The notes below the pieces were generated by a model. That model did no database searches and was not told the origin of the DNA. It worked only from the letters and a program-made list of their open reading frames with translations. Both the position numbers and the translations under genes were made by a program. 33,952 bases of DNA from an uncultured Succinatimonas sp. (GTDB lineage Bacteria; Pseudomonadota; Gammaproteobacteria; Enterobacterales; Succinivibrionaceae), in assembly GCA_900317105.1 (NCBI GenBank), contig ONFP01000017.1, positions 1 to 33,952 of the forward strand, in the 5' to 3' direction. Shown here in pieces: positions 8,218-16,632 of this stretch (positions within the stretch are counted from its first letter, which is position 1; every line of letters begins with the position of its first letter).

Positions 8218-9696
8218 CTACTTGTTATTTACAAACTTCGAGCTGATACTCTGAAGATTTCTACAGCCATCCTGACTGCCTAGTCTGCAGGCTTTTTCAA
8301 AGAAATCAGAGGCTTTCTTCTGATCAGACTTTCCGGATATACCGTCTTTCAAAAGCAGCCCTGAGAAATTACAGCTTTCATTATGTCCATAATTGCAGGC
8401 CTGATTAAAGAGTTCCTGAGAACGTGAGAAATTCTGTTTAACATACTGTCCGTAGGCATACATAATGGCAAGATTTGAGCAGGCGGTTGCATCACCTAAA
8501 GAACAGGAATATTTGTAAAGATTAAAGGCTTTCTTTAAATTTGTTATTTCATGAGAGTTCTGGTAAATAACTCCCAGATTGGTACAGCCTTTTATATTCT
8601 TTCCGTTGCAGCTTTTCTCGAAATAGCGACGAGCCTTATCTACACCTTCATCGGATTTATCATCCGCATAATAGAGGCCAAGATTTGTACAGGCGTTGGT
8701 ATTACCGAGATTACATCCCTTCTCAAAGCTTAATAATGAACTGTTCTGTGTACCATCATCAGGTCCAAGACCTTTAGACTGCAGAATTCCAAGCTCCAGA
8801 CAGCCGTTGCCATCATTGCTCTTACATGCTTTATCAAGAAACTTATAGGCAAGTGCATAATCAAGCTCCGCCCCCATGCCCTTTTCGTACATTATTCCAA
8901 GATTTGAGCAGGAACGGGAATCGTTAAGAGAACAGCCCTTGTTGTACAGAGACAAAGCCTGCTTGTAATCAACATTTACACCATAGCCATTGATATAAAG
9001 GTTTGCAAGATTTGCGCAGGCATATCCAAGATTCAGGTGACAGCCTATAGAGAAAAATTCGTTGGCCTTCGCGTAATCTTTAGGGTTTAAGAGACCAGAA
9101 TAATACATTGCACCGATATTGGTACATGACTGAGCATCATCAAGAGCGCATCCCTTTGAATAGTAATCAAAGGCAGTTGAATAGTTCTTTTTTACACCTT
9201 CCCCTTTCTCGTGCATCAGTCCAGCATAGAAGCAGCCAAGACCATCAGAGAGAGTACAGCCCTTATCAAAATATTTCTTGGCTTTTTTCAGGTTGCGTCT
9301 AAGCTCTTTTCCCTGAGCATACAGACCGGCGAGATGAGTACAGGACGGTGCGTAATCAAGAGCACAGGCCTTATCAAAAAATTCCATAGCAGAAACCAGA
9401 TCCGGATTCAGCCCAGCCTCAAAATGAAGAAAGTTCCTGCCTATCTGATCACAGACTCTGGCATCTTTGAGCTCACATGCTCTTAAATAAAGAGAATTGC
9501 TTTTATCAGATGATACGGTAACCTTATCTCCGTTCTCATCCTGACCGACAAAATAGTTGTGAGCAGCCTGAGAACAGGATGCGGAATCGCCTTCTAAACA
9601 TTTCTTTTCCAAAACCTCAGTATGAGAGTCAAAACATCCGCTCAAGAAAAATGAAGTGATAAAAAGACTGCAGGAGGCTACAAGCCCACTCTTCAT
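8218..9696 (-). CDS. Sel1/Hcp-type repeat lipoprotein
   Basis: A 492-residue exported repeat protein. The start at 9696 gives MKSGLVASC, a hydrophobic segment and the lipobox LSGC with Cys21. It has GAGG 9 nt upstream; a longer reading from 9759 adds a non-signal extension overlapping the next gene and is rejected. The mature part is about 13 helix-turn-helix Sel1-like repeats of about 36 residues, nearly all with a C-x7-C pair (for example CALDDAQSC). This is the arrangement seen in Helicobacter cysteine-rich (Hcp) proteins, where each repeat is locked by a disulfide. That implies an outer-membrane or periplasmic location, probably for protein-protein contacts. It lies 26 nt behind a paralogue and ahead of the DUF2007-like gene. 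Confidence 0.9.
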   Translation of the reverse strand: MKSGLVASCSLFITSFFLSGCFDSHTEVLEKKCLEGDSASCSQAAHNYFVGQDENGDKVTVSSDKSNSLYLRACELKDARVCDQIGRNFLHFEAGLNPDLVSAMEFFDKACALDYAPSCTHLAGLYAQGKELRRNLKKAKKYFDKGCTLSDGLGCFYAGLMHEKGEGVKKNYSTAFDYYSKGCALDDAQSCTNIGAMYYSGLLNPKDYAKANEFFSIGCHLNLGYACANLANLYINGYGVNVDYKQALSLYNKGCSLNDSRSCSNLGIMYEKGMGAELDYALAYKFLDKACKSNDGNGCLELGILQSKGLGPDDGTQNSSLLSFEKGCNLGNTNACTNLGLYYADDKSDEGVDKARRYFEKSCNGKNIKGCTNLGVIYQNSHEITNLKKAFNLYKYSCSLGDATACSNLAIMYAYGQYVKQNFSRSQELFNQACNYGHNESCNFSGLLLKDGISGKSDQKKASDFFEKACRLGSQDGCRNLQSISSKFVNNK

Positions 9697-9722
9697 AATC
9701 ACAAACCTCAGATAGTTTTTTT

Positions 9723-11063
9723 TTATTGTGTTTCTCTTAGCCTGAAGTATTTCTCGCAACCCAGACTAGATCCCAGGGAACAGGATTTTTTAATCAGAGC
9801 ATCAGCTTTTTCCTTGTCCCTATACAAGCCTTTTCCTGTTAAATAATGCTCTCCGAGTTTGGCACATCCGAATCCAACGTTTTCTGAACAGCTTTCGGTA
9901 TACAGCATTAGAGCCCTCTGCAGATCAATCTGGACCCCAAGACCATATTCATACATATAGCCAAGGTTGGCACAGCCGTCAGAATCACCGTTTTCACAGC
10001 TTCTGGTAAATAAATCAATAGCTCTGCTGTAGTCAGGTTTTACCTGTTTTCCTTTACGGTACATATCTGCAAGGAAGTTACAACCAACAGAATCTCCAGA
10101 ATCACAGCTCTTTTCAAAAAGCTCCTTTGCCTTTATCGTATCGGCAGAAACACCTCTGCCATTAAGATATATTTCTCCAAGATATGAGCAGCCTAAAACT
10201 TCATCTTTACTGCAGCTGTTTTCGAAGATATTTTTAGCTTTGTTGTAGTCGACCTTAACTCCAATACCGTTAACGTAGAAATATCCTACATTAGAGCATG
10301 AATTAAGATTTCCAAGACGACAGCCTTTCTCAAACGACATCAGAGACTTCTTATAGTTCTGAGTAACACCAAGACCTCTTTTTTCAAGATTTCCAAGCAG
10401 AGCACAGCCGATGCCACTGTTACCGCTGCAGGCTTTAAGATAAAAGTCATAGGCATTTTCAAAATTCTTTTTTCCGATAAGACCTTCTTCATGCATAAGA
10501 CCAATCTGAGCACAGCCGTCATAGGAATTGAGATCACAAGCCTTACCAAAATAATTCTGAGCCTGAGAGTAACTGCTTACTCCGGCTTCTCCTGATCTGT
10601 ATAGAGCCCCTACTTTTAGACAGGAATCACCATCGCCGGCATCACAGCTCTGCTGAAAAATTTTTAATGCACGGTTCAAATCAAAGCCATCGTAAAGGCC
10701 AGAAAGTCTCATTTTTGCAAGCTCAAGACATCCATCCTTATTGTTGTGTGAACAGGACTTTTTGAACAGAGAGGCAGCCTTATCATTATCTGTCTCGAGA
10801 AAATCTCCTTTAAGATACATCTGAGCTGCAGCATTACAGCTTTGATAATCCTTAAGCTCACAGGCTTTCTCAAAAGCAGCTAAAGCCTGAGGTGCGGTTA
10901 TAGCGTCAAGATTCTCATAATAGTTAAGACCTAAGGTTACACAGGCCGAAACATCATTACCCTCGCAACCGTTTTTCAGAGAGAAAGGATCAGTATTTTC
11001 CGCATATACATCGGAAAATGAAGATATCAGAAGTGAAGTTAAAACTATATTAATCTTTTTCAT
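9723..11063 (-). CDS. Secreted Sel1/Hcp-type repeat protein
   Basis: A 446-residue paralogue of its neighbours. Residues 1-21 form a Sec signal peptide ending VYA before Glu22, with no lipobox Cys, so the product is soluble periplasmic or secreted. About 12 Sel1-like repeats follow, each with a C-x7-C pair (CDAGDGDSC, CENGDSDGC and similar) and the repeat core LGYMYEYGLGV. Disulfide-stapled alpha/alpha repeats of the Hcp family are the closest known architecture. It is probably first in an operon with the lipoprotein at 8218-9696. A TATCATT half-site lies just before its start, resembling part of the palindrome upstream of the third paralogue. Ligand and function are unknown. Confidence 0.9.
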   Translation of the reverse strand: MKKINIVLTSLLISSFSDVYAENTDPFSLKNGCEGNDVSACVTLGLNYYENLDAITAPQALAAFEKACELKDYQSCNAAAQMYLKGDFLETDNDKAASLFKKSCSHNNKDGCLELAKMRLSGLYDGFDLNRALKIFQQSCDAGDGDSCLKVGALYRSGEAGVSSYSQAQNYFGKACDLNSYDGCAQIGLMHEEGLIGKKNFENAYDFYLKACSGNSGIGCALLGNLEKRGLGVTQNYKKSLMSFEKGCRLGNLNSCSNVGYFYVNGIGVKVDYNKAKNIFENSCSKDEVLGCSYLGEIYLNGRGVSADTIKAKELFEKSCDSGDSVGCNFLADMYRKGKQVKPDYSRAIDLFTRSCENGDSDGCANLGYMYEYGLGVQIDLQRALMLYTESCSENVGFGCAKLGEHYLTGKGLYRDKEKADALIKKSCSLGSSLGCEKYFRLRETQ

Positions 11064-11150
11064 AAGGTATCATTAAAAAATAAAATCTTCTATCACATTA
11101 AAATATAAGGACTTTTTCTAACATTTTTATTTGATAACTTCACAATTCCA

Positions 11151-11187
11151 AAAAATAAAAAAAGGATCTGGCAAATTTTCCAGATCC
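11151..11187 (-). terminator. Terminator after the third Sel1-repeat gene
   Basis: GGATCTGG (11164-11171) pairs perfectly with CCAGATCC (11180-11187) over an 8-nt loop. On the minus strand it runs directly into a T-rich tract (complement of 11151-11163). Confidence 0.9.
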
Positions 11188-11206
11188 CTCACAATCTCAA
11201 ACAAAA

Positions 11207-12310
11207 CTATTTACTCTCTGCTGAAGAAGTTTCCACTGGACCTGTACCAGGATGCTTTTCAAGATACTCACAAGCTTCAGAGGAACCGACATCACAGGCC
11301 TTGGAGAAGATTGTAGAAGCCACATTGCGACTCTTCTTTACACCTTTTCCGTTTGCATAGCATTCTGCCAGATAGTAACAACCAGTGGAATCATTGCCAT
11401 CACAGGCACTCTTAAACAGATTGAAAGCTTTTTTCTCATCTGGCTCCATCTTTTTTCCATCATAATAGATAAGGCCTAAAGAAGTACAGCTTCTGACACT
11501 TCCGAATTCACAGCCTGTATTAAAGGCTTCAATCGCTTTTTCAGTCTGATCTTTTTCCTGAGAATAAAGAGAACCAAGCTTATGACAACTTATGGCATCA
11601 GCATTGTCACAGGCTTTACTATAGAGATATTTAATCTTGTCTTTATCGTACTTAACACCGATGTTGTTCTCGTAGAAGGCAGCCACATAACGGCAGGAAC
11701 CAAATTCACCGTTTGAGCATGCATAGTTCAAAAGCTTAAAGGCCTTGAACTCATCTGTATCAATCTCATCTGCGGCGAAGTATCTGTATCCAAGGTTAGA
11801 ACACGCATATACATCACCTTCAGCACAGGACTCCTTAATAAGCTTTATACCTCTGTTGACAGTTATTCTTGTTCCTATTCCTGATACTTTCATCTCTCCA
11901 TAATATGCACAGGCACGCAGATCCTTATCATCTTCGCAGTACTGTTTAAAGAGCTCATAGAGAGTATCGTAATTGGTGGACTTTACTGCATAGTTATATA
12001 TTTTTGCAGCACGCTGAACATCCTTAGGAACTCTGTAGGATTTAATTCTTGAGATGGCACCCTTGTTAAATACCAGAGCTTCGCAGGCTTCCTGAACATG
12101 ACCAAAGGAACAGGCCTTGTCATAATACTTGTCTGCCTTAGCAAAATCCAGAACATCCTCGTCTCCGTTTGCATATACATCAGCAAGCTTGTAACAGGAG
12201 GCGAATTCGCCATCGTCACACTTCTTCTTTAAAGAATCAAGCTCATCATCCGCTGAGGCTGTAGTTATCAACGTCAGAATAGAAATTGCTGCAAATATGT
12301 TTTTTATCAT
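11207..12310 (-). CDS. Secreted Sel1/Hcp-type repeat protein, divergent paralogue
   Basis: A 367-residue exported protein with signal peptide MIKNIFAAISILTLITTASA, probably cleaved before DDELD. It has about nine Sel1-like repeats with Cys pairs. Most are C-x7-C, but the second and third are C-x8-C, and one repeat (CDGNDSTGCYYLAECYANG) has an extra Cys. The tail is Ser/Glu-rich (GTGPVETSSAESK). It has its own terminator downstream and a palindrome at 12342-12357 upstream, so it is likely a separate transcript from the two paralogues. The Shine-Dalgarno is poor. Function unknown; by family it is a periplasmic or secreted interaction scaffold. Confidence 0.88.
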   Translation of the reverse strand: MIKNIFAAISILTLITTASADDELDSLKKKCDDGEFASCYKLADVYANGDEDVLDFAKADKYYDKACSFGHVQEACEALVFNKGAISRIKSYRVPKDVQRAAKIYNYAVKSTNYDTLYELFKQYCEDDKDLRACAYYGEMKVSGIGTRITVNRGIKLIKESCAEGDVYACSNLGYRYFAADEIDTDEFKAFKLLNYACSNGEFGSCRYVAAFYENNIGVKYDKDKIKYLYSKACDNADAISCHKLGSLYSQEKDQTEKAIEAFNTGCEFGSVRSCTSLGLIYYDGKKMEPDEKKAFNLFKSACDGNDSTGCYYLAECYANGKGVKKSRNVASTIFSKACDVGSSEACEYLEKHPGTGPVETSSAESK

Positions 12311-12341
12311 AAGGAACTACCAAATTGAGCAAATCGAGAGA

Positions 12342-12357
12342 TATCATTTTAATGATA
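12342..12357. promoter_or_regulatory. Perfect palindrome upstream of a Sel1-repeat gene
   Basis: TATCATT (12342-12348) and AATGATA (12351-12357) flank two T bases, making a 16-bp perfect palindrome 32 nt before the start of the 11207-12310 gene. It is a plausible repressor site. It is not a canonical Fur box. Confidence 0.35.
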
Positions 12358-12532
12358 GTTTTAAATTCATAAATGTGGGATTTAGAATATATGAATTGAT
12401 CGCATTTTTTTCTAAAAAATAGAAACAGCGCAGAAAAATAATGGGTTAGTTGAGAAAATACGACAAGAAAAACAGGAATTGAAAGAAGTATACGGCCTTT
12501 CATGTTTTATCAGAAAAGCCGCATAATTGTCG

Positions 12533-13477
12533 TTATATCTTAGATAAAATATTGTTTTTCAGAAGAGCCAGCTCATCCTCAGTAATCATTCCGGAATCTC
12601 TCAGTTTCTGTAGACGTTCTAATGCGTCAATGACATCGTTTTTATCATCTACGTTAACACTAGAGCTGATTGAACTGTTCTCATGGGATACGGGCTTTTC
12701 ATGAGATTCTGACTTCACAGGCTCACTGACTGAAGATGCCTTCTCCTGTTTTTTGTAGATAATTGTGTGTTCCTCAAATTTAGCTTCAAGTCTGTCAGCA
12801 ATATTGGAGGACTTATTTGCAAGATTCTTTGCAAAATTGGCAATTCCGTCCCCTGCCACAGTACTCTCAAGATGCTTTTTGATACTCTCCTGCTCAGCCT
12901 GAGCCTCAAGAACAGGATCAACTCCACAGACTGTATTAGGATCAACATAAACAATAGGAGAGCCGTAATACATTCCAACCTGATCCTCAACATTACTCAT
13001 ATCCCATGTAGGCTTTTTTTCAAAATAGCGAGCATACATGAACATGAAGCGCATTGTCTTAACCTTTGAGATATCCCAGGCATCAAGATTCTGATTAAAA
13101 GCTCCGGCATCGTAGAACATGGAAGCCATGTTCTCCACATTGGAAACATTCCACATGCCGATATCCTGATTAAAGGAAGAAGCAAACTGGAACATTCCTC
13201 TCATATTCTTTACCTTGGATACGTTCCACCCAGAAATATCAGCGTTAAAGTTACGTGCATAACAGAACATATAGCTCATGTCTGTTACATTTGACACATC
13301 CCAGTCTTCAATTCCCTCAAAAAAGAAACGAGCCTGCTCACCACTGCTCAATGTCGGTTCAAAGAGGTGGCTCATGTCGGTAATCTTAGAAGTGTCAATT
13401 TCAGAGAGTTCAATTTCCTCATCTAAAATCAGTTTCCTAAGCTCTATTTTTGTCTTAGGATGGTATTTTTTTCTCAT
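12533..13477 (-). CDS. DUF285-repeat protein with C-terminal SHOCT domain
   Basis: A 314-residue protein. Residues about 25-165 are 25-residue DUF285/BspA-type repeats, the leucine-rich-repeat-like units often seen in mycoplasma and gut bacterial surface proteins. Each has the pattern W-D-V-S-x-V-x-x-M-x-x-M-F followed by F-N-x-D-I (for example DVSNVTDMSYMF). Residues 165-275 are a hydrophilic linker, and 281-314 match a SHOCT domain (ALERLQKLRDSGMITEDE), a short C-terminal oligomerisation module. No signal peptide, lipobox or membrane segment is visible, which is odd for DUF285 repeats. It precedes the three Sel1-repeat genes on the same strand. Function unknown. Confidence 0.85.
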   Translation of the reverse strand: MRKKYHPKTKIELRKLILDEEIELSEIDTSKITDMSHLFEPTLSSGEQARFFFEGIEDWDVSNVTDMSYMFCYARNFNADISGWNVSKVKNMRGMFQFASSFNQDIGMWNVSNVENMASMFYDAGAFNQNLDAWDISKVKTMRFMFMYARYFEKKPTWDMSNVEDQVGMYYGSPIVYVDPNTVCGVDPVLEAQAEQESIKKHLESTVAGDGIANFAKNLANKSSNIADRLEAKFEEHTIIYKKQEKASSVSEPVKSESHEKPVSHENSSISSSVNVDDKNDVIDALERLQKLRDSGMITEDELALLKNNILSKI

Positions 13478-13891
13478 AAGTCTTTTGTTCTCTAATAGTT
13501 AACCAAAAATGAGGTTAAAGCTAACTTTTATTATAATTATTGAAAAAATGACGGAGTATATCTTACCTAGCAATACATTAACGTTCTATGCACTCTCTCG
13601 CAAAATTAAAGTATTTACGGACAAAATGAGAGCTGATATAGAGGTGCAGGTGAAGAAAAAAGATCTCCCAATGTCAGGAGATCCTTATAAAGGTATGTGT
13701 GATAATTGAGTTATTATTATAAAGCAAAAAAATTTTAGATTTCATTTAGTTATTGCATAATTTTATATATTTTTTGCACAATACCGCCACCCAACAAAAA
13801 AGCAACAGGACAGGTCTCGCAAAGCATAAAAATTATTCTTTTAAAACAATATATTAGATAAGATTTTTAGAAAAAAAGAAAGGAGAGATCA
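13478..13891. other. AT-rich gap between the DUF285 gene and tRNA-Thr
   Basis: About 410 bases without a convincing gene. It contains the minus-strand hairpin terminator at 13655-13684 and, between it and the tRNA, AT-rich sequence with short GC-richer patches around 13785-13830. A 66-codon plus-strand frame at 13509 crosses the terminator hairpin, lacks a recognisable domain and is not called. A short minus-strand RNA ending at the terminator is possible. Confidence 0.5.
13655..13684 (-). terminator. Minus-strand terminator downstream of tRNA-Thr
   Basis: GATCTCC (13662-13668) pairs with GGAGATC (13677-13683) over an 8-nt loop. On the minus strand it continues into six T bases. It lies about 210 nt beyond the tRNA 3' end, so it ends either a long tRNA trailer or a separate small RNA. 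Confidence 0.75.
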
Positions 13892-13967
13892 TGGTGCTAC
13901 CTGGCAGAATTGAACTGCCGACCTACTGGTTACGAATCAGTTGCTCTACCTACTGAGCTAAGGTAGC
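13892..13967 (-). tRNA. tRNA-Thr (anticodon CGT)
   Basis: A complete 76-nt cloverleaf with a perfect 7-bp acceptor stem GCTACCT/AGGTAGC, D arm GCTC/GAGC, anticodon loop TTCGTAA (CGT, reading ACG), T arm GGCAG/CTGCC with loop TTCAATT, and an encoded CCA. The anticodon stem ACTGA/CCAGT carries an A31-C39 mismatch at the loop-closing pair. It has its own sigma-70 promoter upstream. Confidence 0.97.
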
Positions 13968-13984
13968 ATCAAGAAGATGAACTA

Positions 13985-14013
13985 ATTTTAAGAAATACTT
14001 ATATTTTTTTCAA
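13985..14013 (-). promoter_or_regulatory. tRNA-Thr promoter
   Basis: On the minus strand TTGAAA (14008-14013) and TAAAAT (13985-13990) are separated by exactly 17 bp and lie 18 nt before the mature tRNA 5' end. Confidence 0.75.
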
Positions 14014-14051
14014 TAATTCTTTTGTTACAATGAAAAAAATTAGGAGAATTT

Positions 14052-14447
14052 ATGAACAGTGGTTACAGCTTAATCGTTTACAATGTCATAAGACTTGTAA
14101 CTCTTTATCTTTTTACTGTGAATGCCTACGCGTCACTGCCTACCGATACCACCAGACTTCTAATTCTGCTTTTCACAACTGGTATCATCATGTTCTCAGG
14201 CTACAGACTGCACAAGCAAAACCGTTATTTCCCAACCATGTTTACCTGGTCTTTAGGAGCACTGCCATGGGCTTTCTTTTTAGAAATGAGACTGCTCTAC
14301 GGCAGCTTTGAAATTGATATGGTTAAATATGTGGATAAGTACAGCTACTCAATTGCTGTTTACAACTCCTTCCGCTATGTGCTGTCGCTCTTTGTCTGTT
14401 ATGTAATTTTAAAGGACCTGTATCATTCCATTAAAAATGGACTTTAA
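14052..14447 (+). CDS. Small hypothetical inner-membrane protein
   Basis: A 131-residue protein with about four hydrophobic segments (roughly 8-26, 35-50, 62-80 and 103-120) and short basic loops such as RLHKQNR, consistent with an integral inner-membrane protein. I do not recognise the family. The start at 14052 has AGGAG 5 nt upstream. A TACAAT -10 box lies at 14026-14031, so the leader would be very short. It is transcribed divergently from the tRNA-Thr and convergently with the metQ-like gene. An overlapping frame starting at 14030 has no Shine-Dalgarno and is rejected. Confidence 0.75.
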   Translation: MNSGYSLIVYNVIRLVTLYLFTVNAYASLPTDTTRLLILLFTTGIIMFSGYRLHKQNRYFPTMFTWSLGALPWAFFLEMRLLYGSFEIDMVKYVDKYSYSIAVYNSFRYVLSLFVCYVILKDLYHSIKNGL

Positions 14448-14451
14448 TAAC

Positions 14452-14492
14452 GATGCTCCTCTGTCTGCATAAAAACAGAACAACGGAGCATC
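14452..14492. terminator. Long hairpin between convergent genes
   Basis: GATGCTCC (14452-14459) pairs with GGAGCATC (14485-14492), with an inner TCTGT/ACAGA stem. It sits between convergent genes, as a bidirectional terminator would, but has no clear T-run on either side. Confidence 0.5.
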
Positions 14493-14505
14493 TATACATA
14501 CACTA

Positions 14506-15261
14506 CTAGAAACGAGGTAAAAACGCAGGAATAAGAGCCCCCCCCTGCATTTGTTTAATTATTTCAGCCACTGCTCCTGACTGATAATAGAACAGAGCTC
14601 TTCTTAAAATTCTCTGTTTGTCCCCTTCAAGATTTGAATTTGCAACCAGCACCTTCACAAAAGGATTATCGCTATCACCAAGATCCAGTTTTTCTCTGAA
14701 GATTGAATCTGTTACAGGATTAAGTCCATTTTCAAAGGCATAATTGCCATTTATAAAAGCACAGGTTACCTCATCAAGACTACCGTAGAGCAAAGCTGCA
14801 TCATATAGTTTGAATTCAAGATGAAACTGATTCTTTGTAAATACAATCTCTCCTGACTGAGGATCAATCTCAAAATCAATCAGATCTTCACCTTGTAAAA
14901 CCTTCAAAGCACGAATCTCATTAGCTCTATCAGCAGGAACAGCAACTGAATCTCCCTTGTTCAGCCATTTCAGACCTTTAATTCTTTTTGAATAAATTCC
15001 TATCGGATCAAGATATGTCTCACCATATATTTCGAAATCATAATGCTTTTCAGAGATTTCAGCATTTAGAAAAGCCTTATGCTGATAAGCATTGGCGTCA
15101 ATCAGCCCTTCTGAAAGCTCCTTGTTTGGAGAGAAATAATCGCTGTAGGTTACAATCTCCAACTCGATATTCTCTTTTTTAAGTTTCTGCTCAACATATT
15201 CCCATGGCGAGTTTTCATTCCCCACCACCCCAAGTTTTATTTGTCTTACCTTTTCTGACAT
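14506..15261 (-). CDS. MetQ/NLPA-like binding protein without signal peptide
   Basis: A 251-residue protein of the NLPA/MetQ methionine-binding family. It begins MSEKVRQIKLGVVGNE, so the mature domain starts almost at residue 1. Conserved features include the DANAYQHKAFLNAE segment, DPIGIYSKRIKGL and the AFINGNYAFENGLNP stretch. No signal peptide or lipobox exists, and none can be recovered upstream: an in-frame TAA lies 21 nt before the ATG, which has its own AGGA Shine-Dalgarno. As written the protein would stay in the cytoplasm, away from MetI. It is the last gene of the oxidase-transport cluster, 33 nt behind the amber-interrupted oxidase. It may be a decaying duplicate of the exported metQ at 18435-19253 or a cytoplasmic derivative. 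Confidence 0.9.
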   Translation of the reverse strand: MSEKVRQIKLGVVGNENSPWEYVEQKLKKENIELEIVTYSDYFSPNKELSEGLIDANAYQHKAFLNAEISEKHYDFEIYGETYLDPIGIYSKRIKGLKWLNKGDSVAVPADRANEIRALKVLQGEDLIDFEIDPQSGEIVFTKNQFHLEFKLYDAALLYGSLDEVTCAFINGNYAFENGLNPVTDSIFREKLDLGDSDNPFVKVLVANSNLEGDKQRILRRALFYYQSGAVAEIIKQMQGGALIPAFLPRF

Positions 15262-15294
15262 AGTTCTTTTTCCTTTTTTTTATTGGTTATTATT

Positions 15295-16623
15295 CTAAAT
15301 TTCGCTGCGGGCGTGCATATCCTCGTAAATTAAACGGGCTGTTGCACCGACAGTTCTGAAGGGCTCAGGAGGAAGCCAGTTTGGCCTGAATGTCTTTTTA
15401 ACATATCTAAACTCTTCGCTGTCGACTCCGGTTGCCCAGTCTGCAAGGAAAGTACCTACAGTTGCGGCACGCGTTACTCCGGTTCCGTCACCAACTGCTC
15501 CTGCAAAAATATTCTTAGCCGGATTCTAAAATAAAGGCTGAGTGTTTCCTGTGATTGGTATATATCCACCATAGACATACTCAAAGTTAACATCCTTTAA
15601 CTGAAGAAAACGATTGTTAAAGGCACGGCGTAGTTTATAAACAGATTTGTATAGTCGGCTGTTATCTATATTGATATGAGTTGCAAAGGTGATATCGGTT
15701 CTGACATAGAGTCTTCTGCTTCTCGTATAACGCAGTGTAGCTCCACCGGGATGAGCCGCTGTTACACCCCAGGGACTGGCGCCATTAAGAGTTTTAATCT
15801 CATCATCATTAAGCTCTCTTGTAAAAGCTCCAAAGCTATGAATACCAGCAATACGATTAGAAAGAGGAACTCCAAAATTTTTAAGAAAACCACTTACAGT
15901 CAGAATTACCTTTCTGCATTTTATTGTTATTCCACTGGCCAGAATTACGTTTGGAATATCACCTTCTTTAACCTCAATAACAGGAGTATTCTCAAAGACA
16001 CTTACGTTTTCAGGAAGAACTGTTGCAAGTCCTCTGACTGTCTCAGAAGGATTGATTAAGATAGTGCCTGGGGTATAGAGAGATTTGATGTAAAAATTTG
16101 TTCCAAGACGCTGTGAGGTTTCAGCCGCATCGAACCACTGATAAGGAGCCTCCATCACATCCAGAAATTCAGCAAGCTGCTCGAGATAACTTAAATTGCT
16201 TTTAATTCTGGCAGCCTGATGCATTCCATCCTGATGCCAGTCGCATTCAAGATGATTCTCCTCCTTGATTTTCTTCATTCTCTCGATAACAAATTTATTA
16301 AGACGAAAACGCCATTTCTGGTCTTCAAAAGTGAATTTTGGATCACCAACAATGCTATGAGGGACATCTATGATGAAACCTGCATTTCTTCCAGAGGAGA
16401 AGTAACCTATTGGAAAGGCATCAATAAGAGCTATACTTGCATTCTTATCATTTTCAGCAAGACGAAAAGCAGCATTTACACCAGCAAAGCCTCCTCCAAC
16501 CACAACATAGTCATAGGAAGGCTGGATTTCACTGCGAGCCTTAAAACGATAATTCCTGTAACGACTGGTTTCGAACCAGCCGTTTTTTCCAGACTCCTCA
16601 GGAAAGTAATCAGTTTTTTTCAT
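15295..16623 (-). pseudogene. FAD-dependent oxidoreductase interrupted by one in-frame amber codon
   Basis: DAO-superfamily flavoprotein paralogous to the gene at 19305-20639. Translation from 16623 starts MKKTDYFPEESG, has the dinucleotide motif VVVGGGFAGVNAAFRL and the SSGRNAGF motif, and stops at TAG (15526-15528) after 365 residues, just after GNTQPLF. The same frame then continues without another stop for 76 codons: NPAKNIFAG, GDGTGVTRAA, WLPPEPFRTVGATA. It ends at TAG 15295-15297. The full frame has 442 positions against 444 residues in the intact paralogue, and the segment after the stop aligns to it throughout. The lost part includes the FAD-binding C-terminal motif DGTGVTRA. TAG ends several other genes here, so genome-wide recoding is unlikely. 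Confidence 0.88.
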
Positions 16624-16632
16624 GCTAAACTC

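Noticed and set aside
12246-12503. 85-codon minus-strand frame overlapping the start of a Sel1-repeat gene
   Set aside because: It overlaps the signal-peptide region of a confident gene in another frame and contains its promoter palindrome; no Shine-Dalgarno.
13509-13709. 66-codon plus-strand frame after the DUF285 gene
   Set aside because: No Shine-Dalgarno, no recognisable domain, and it runs through the minus-strand terminator hairpin.
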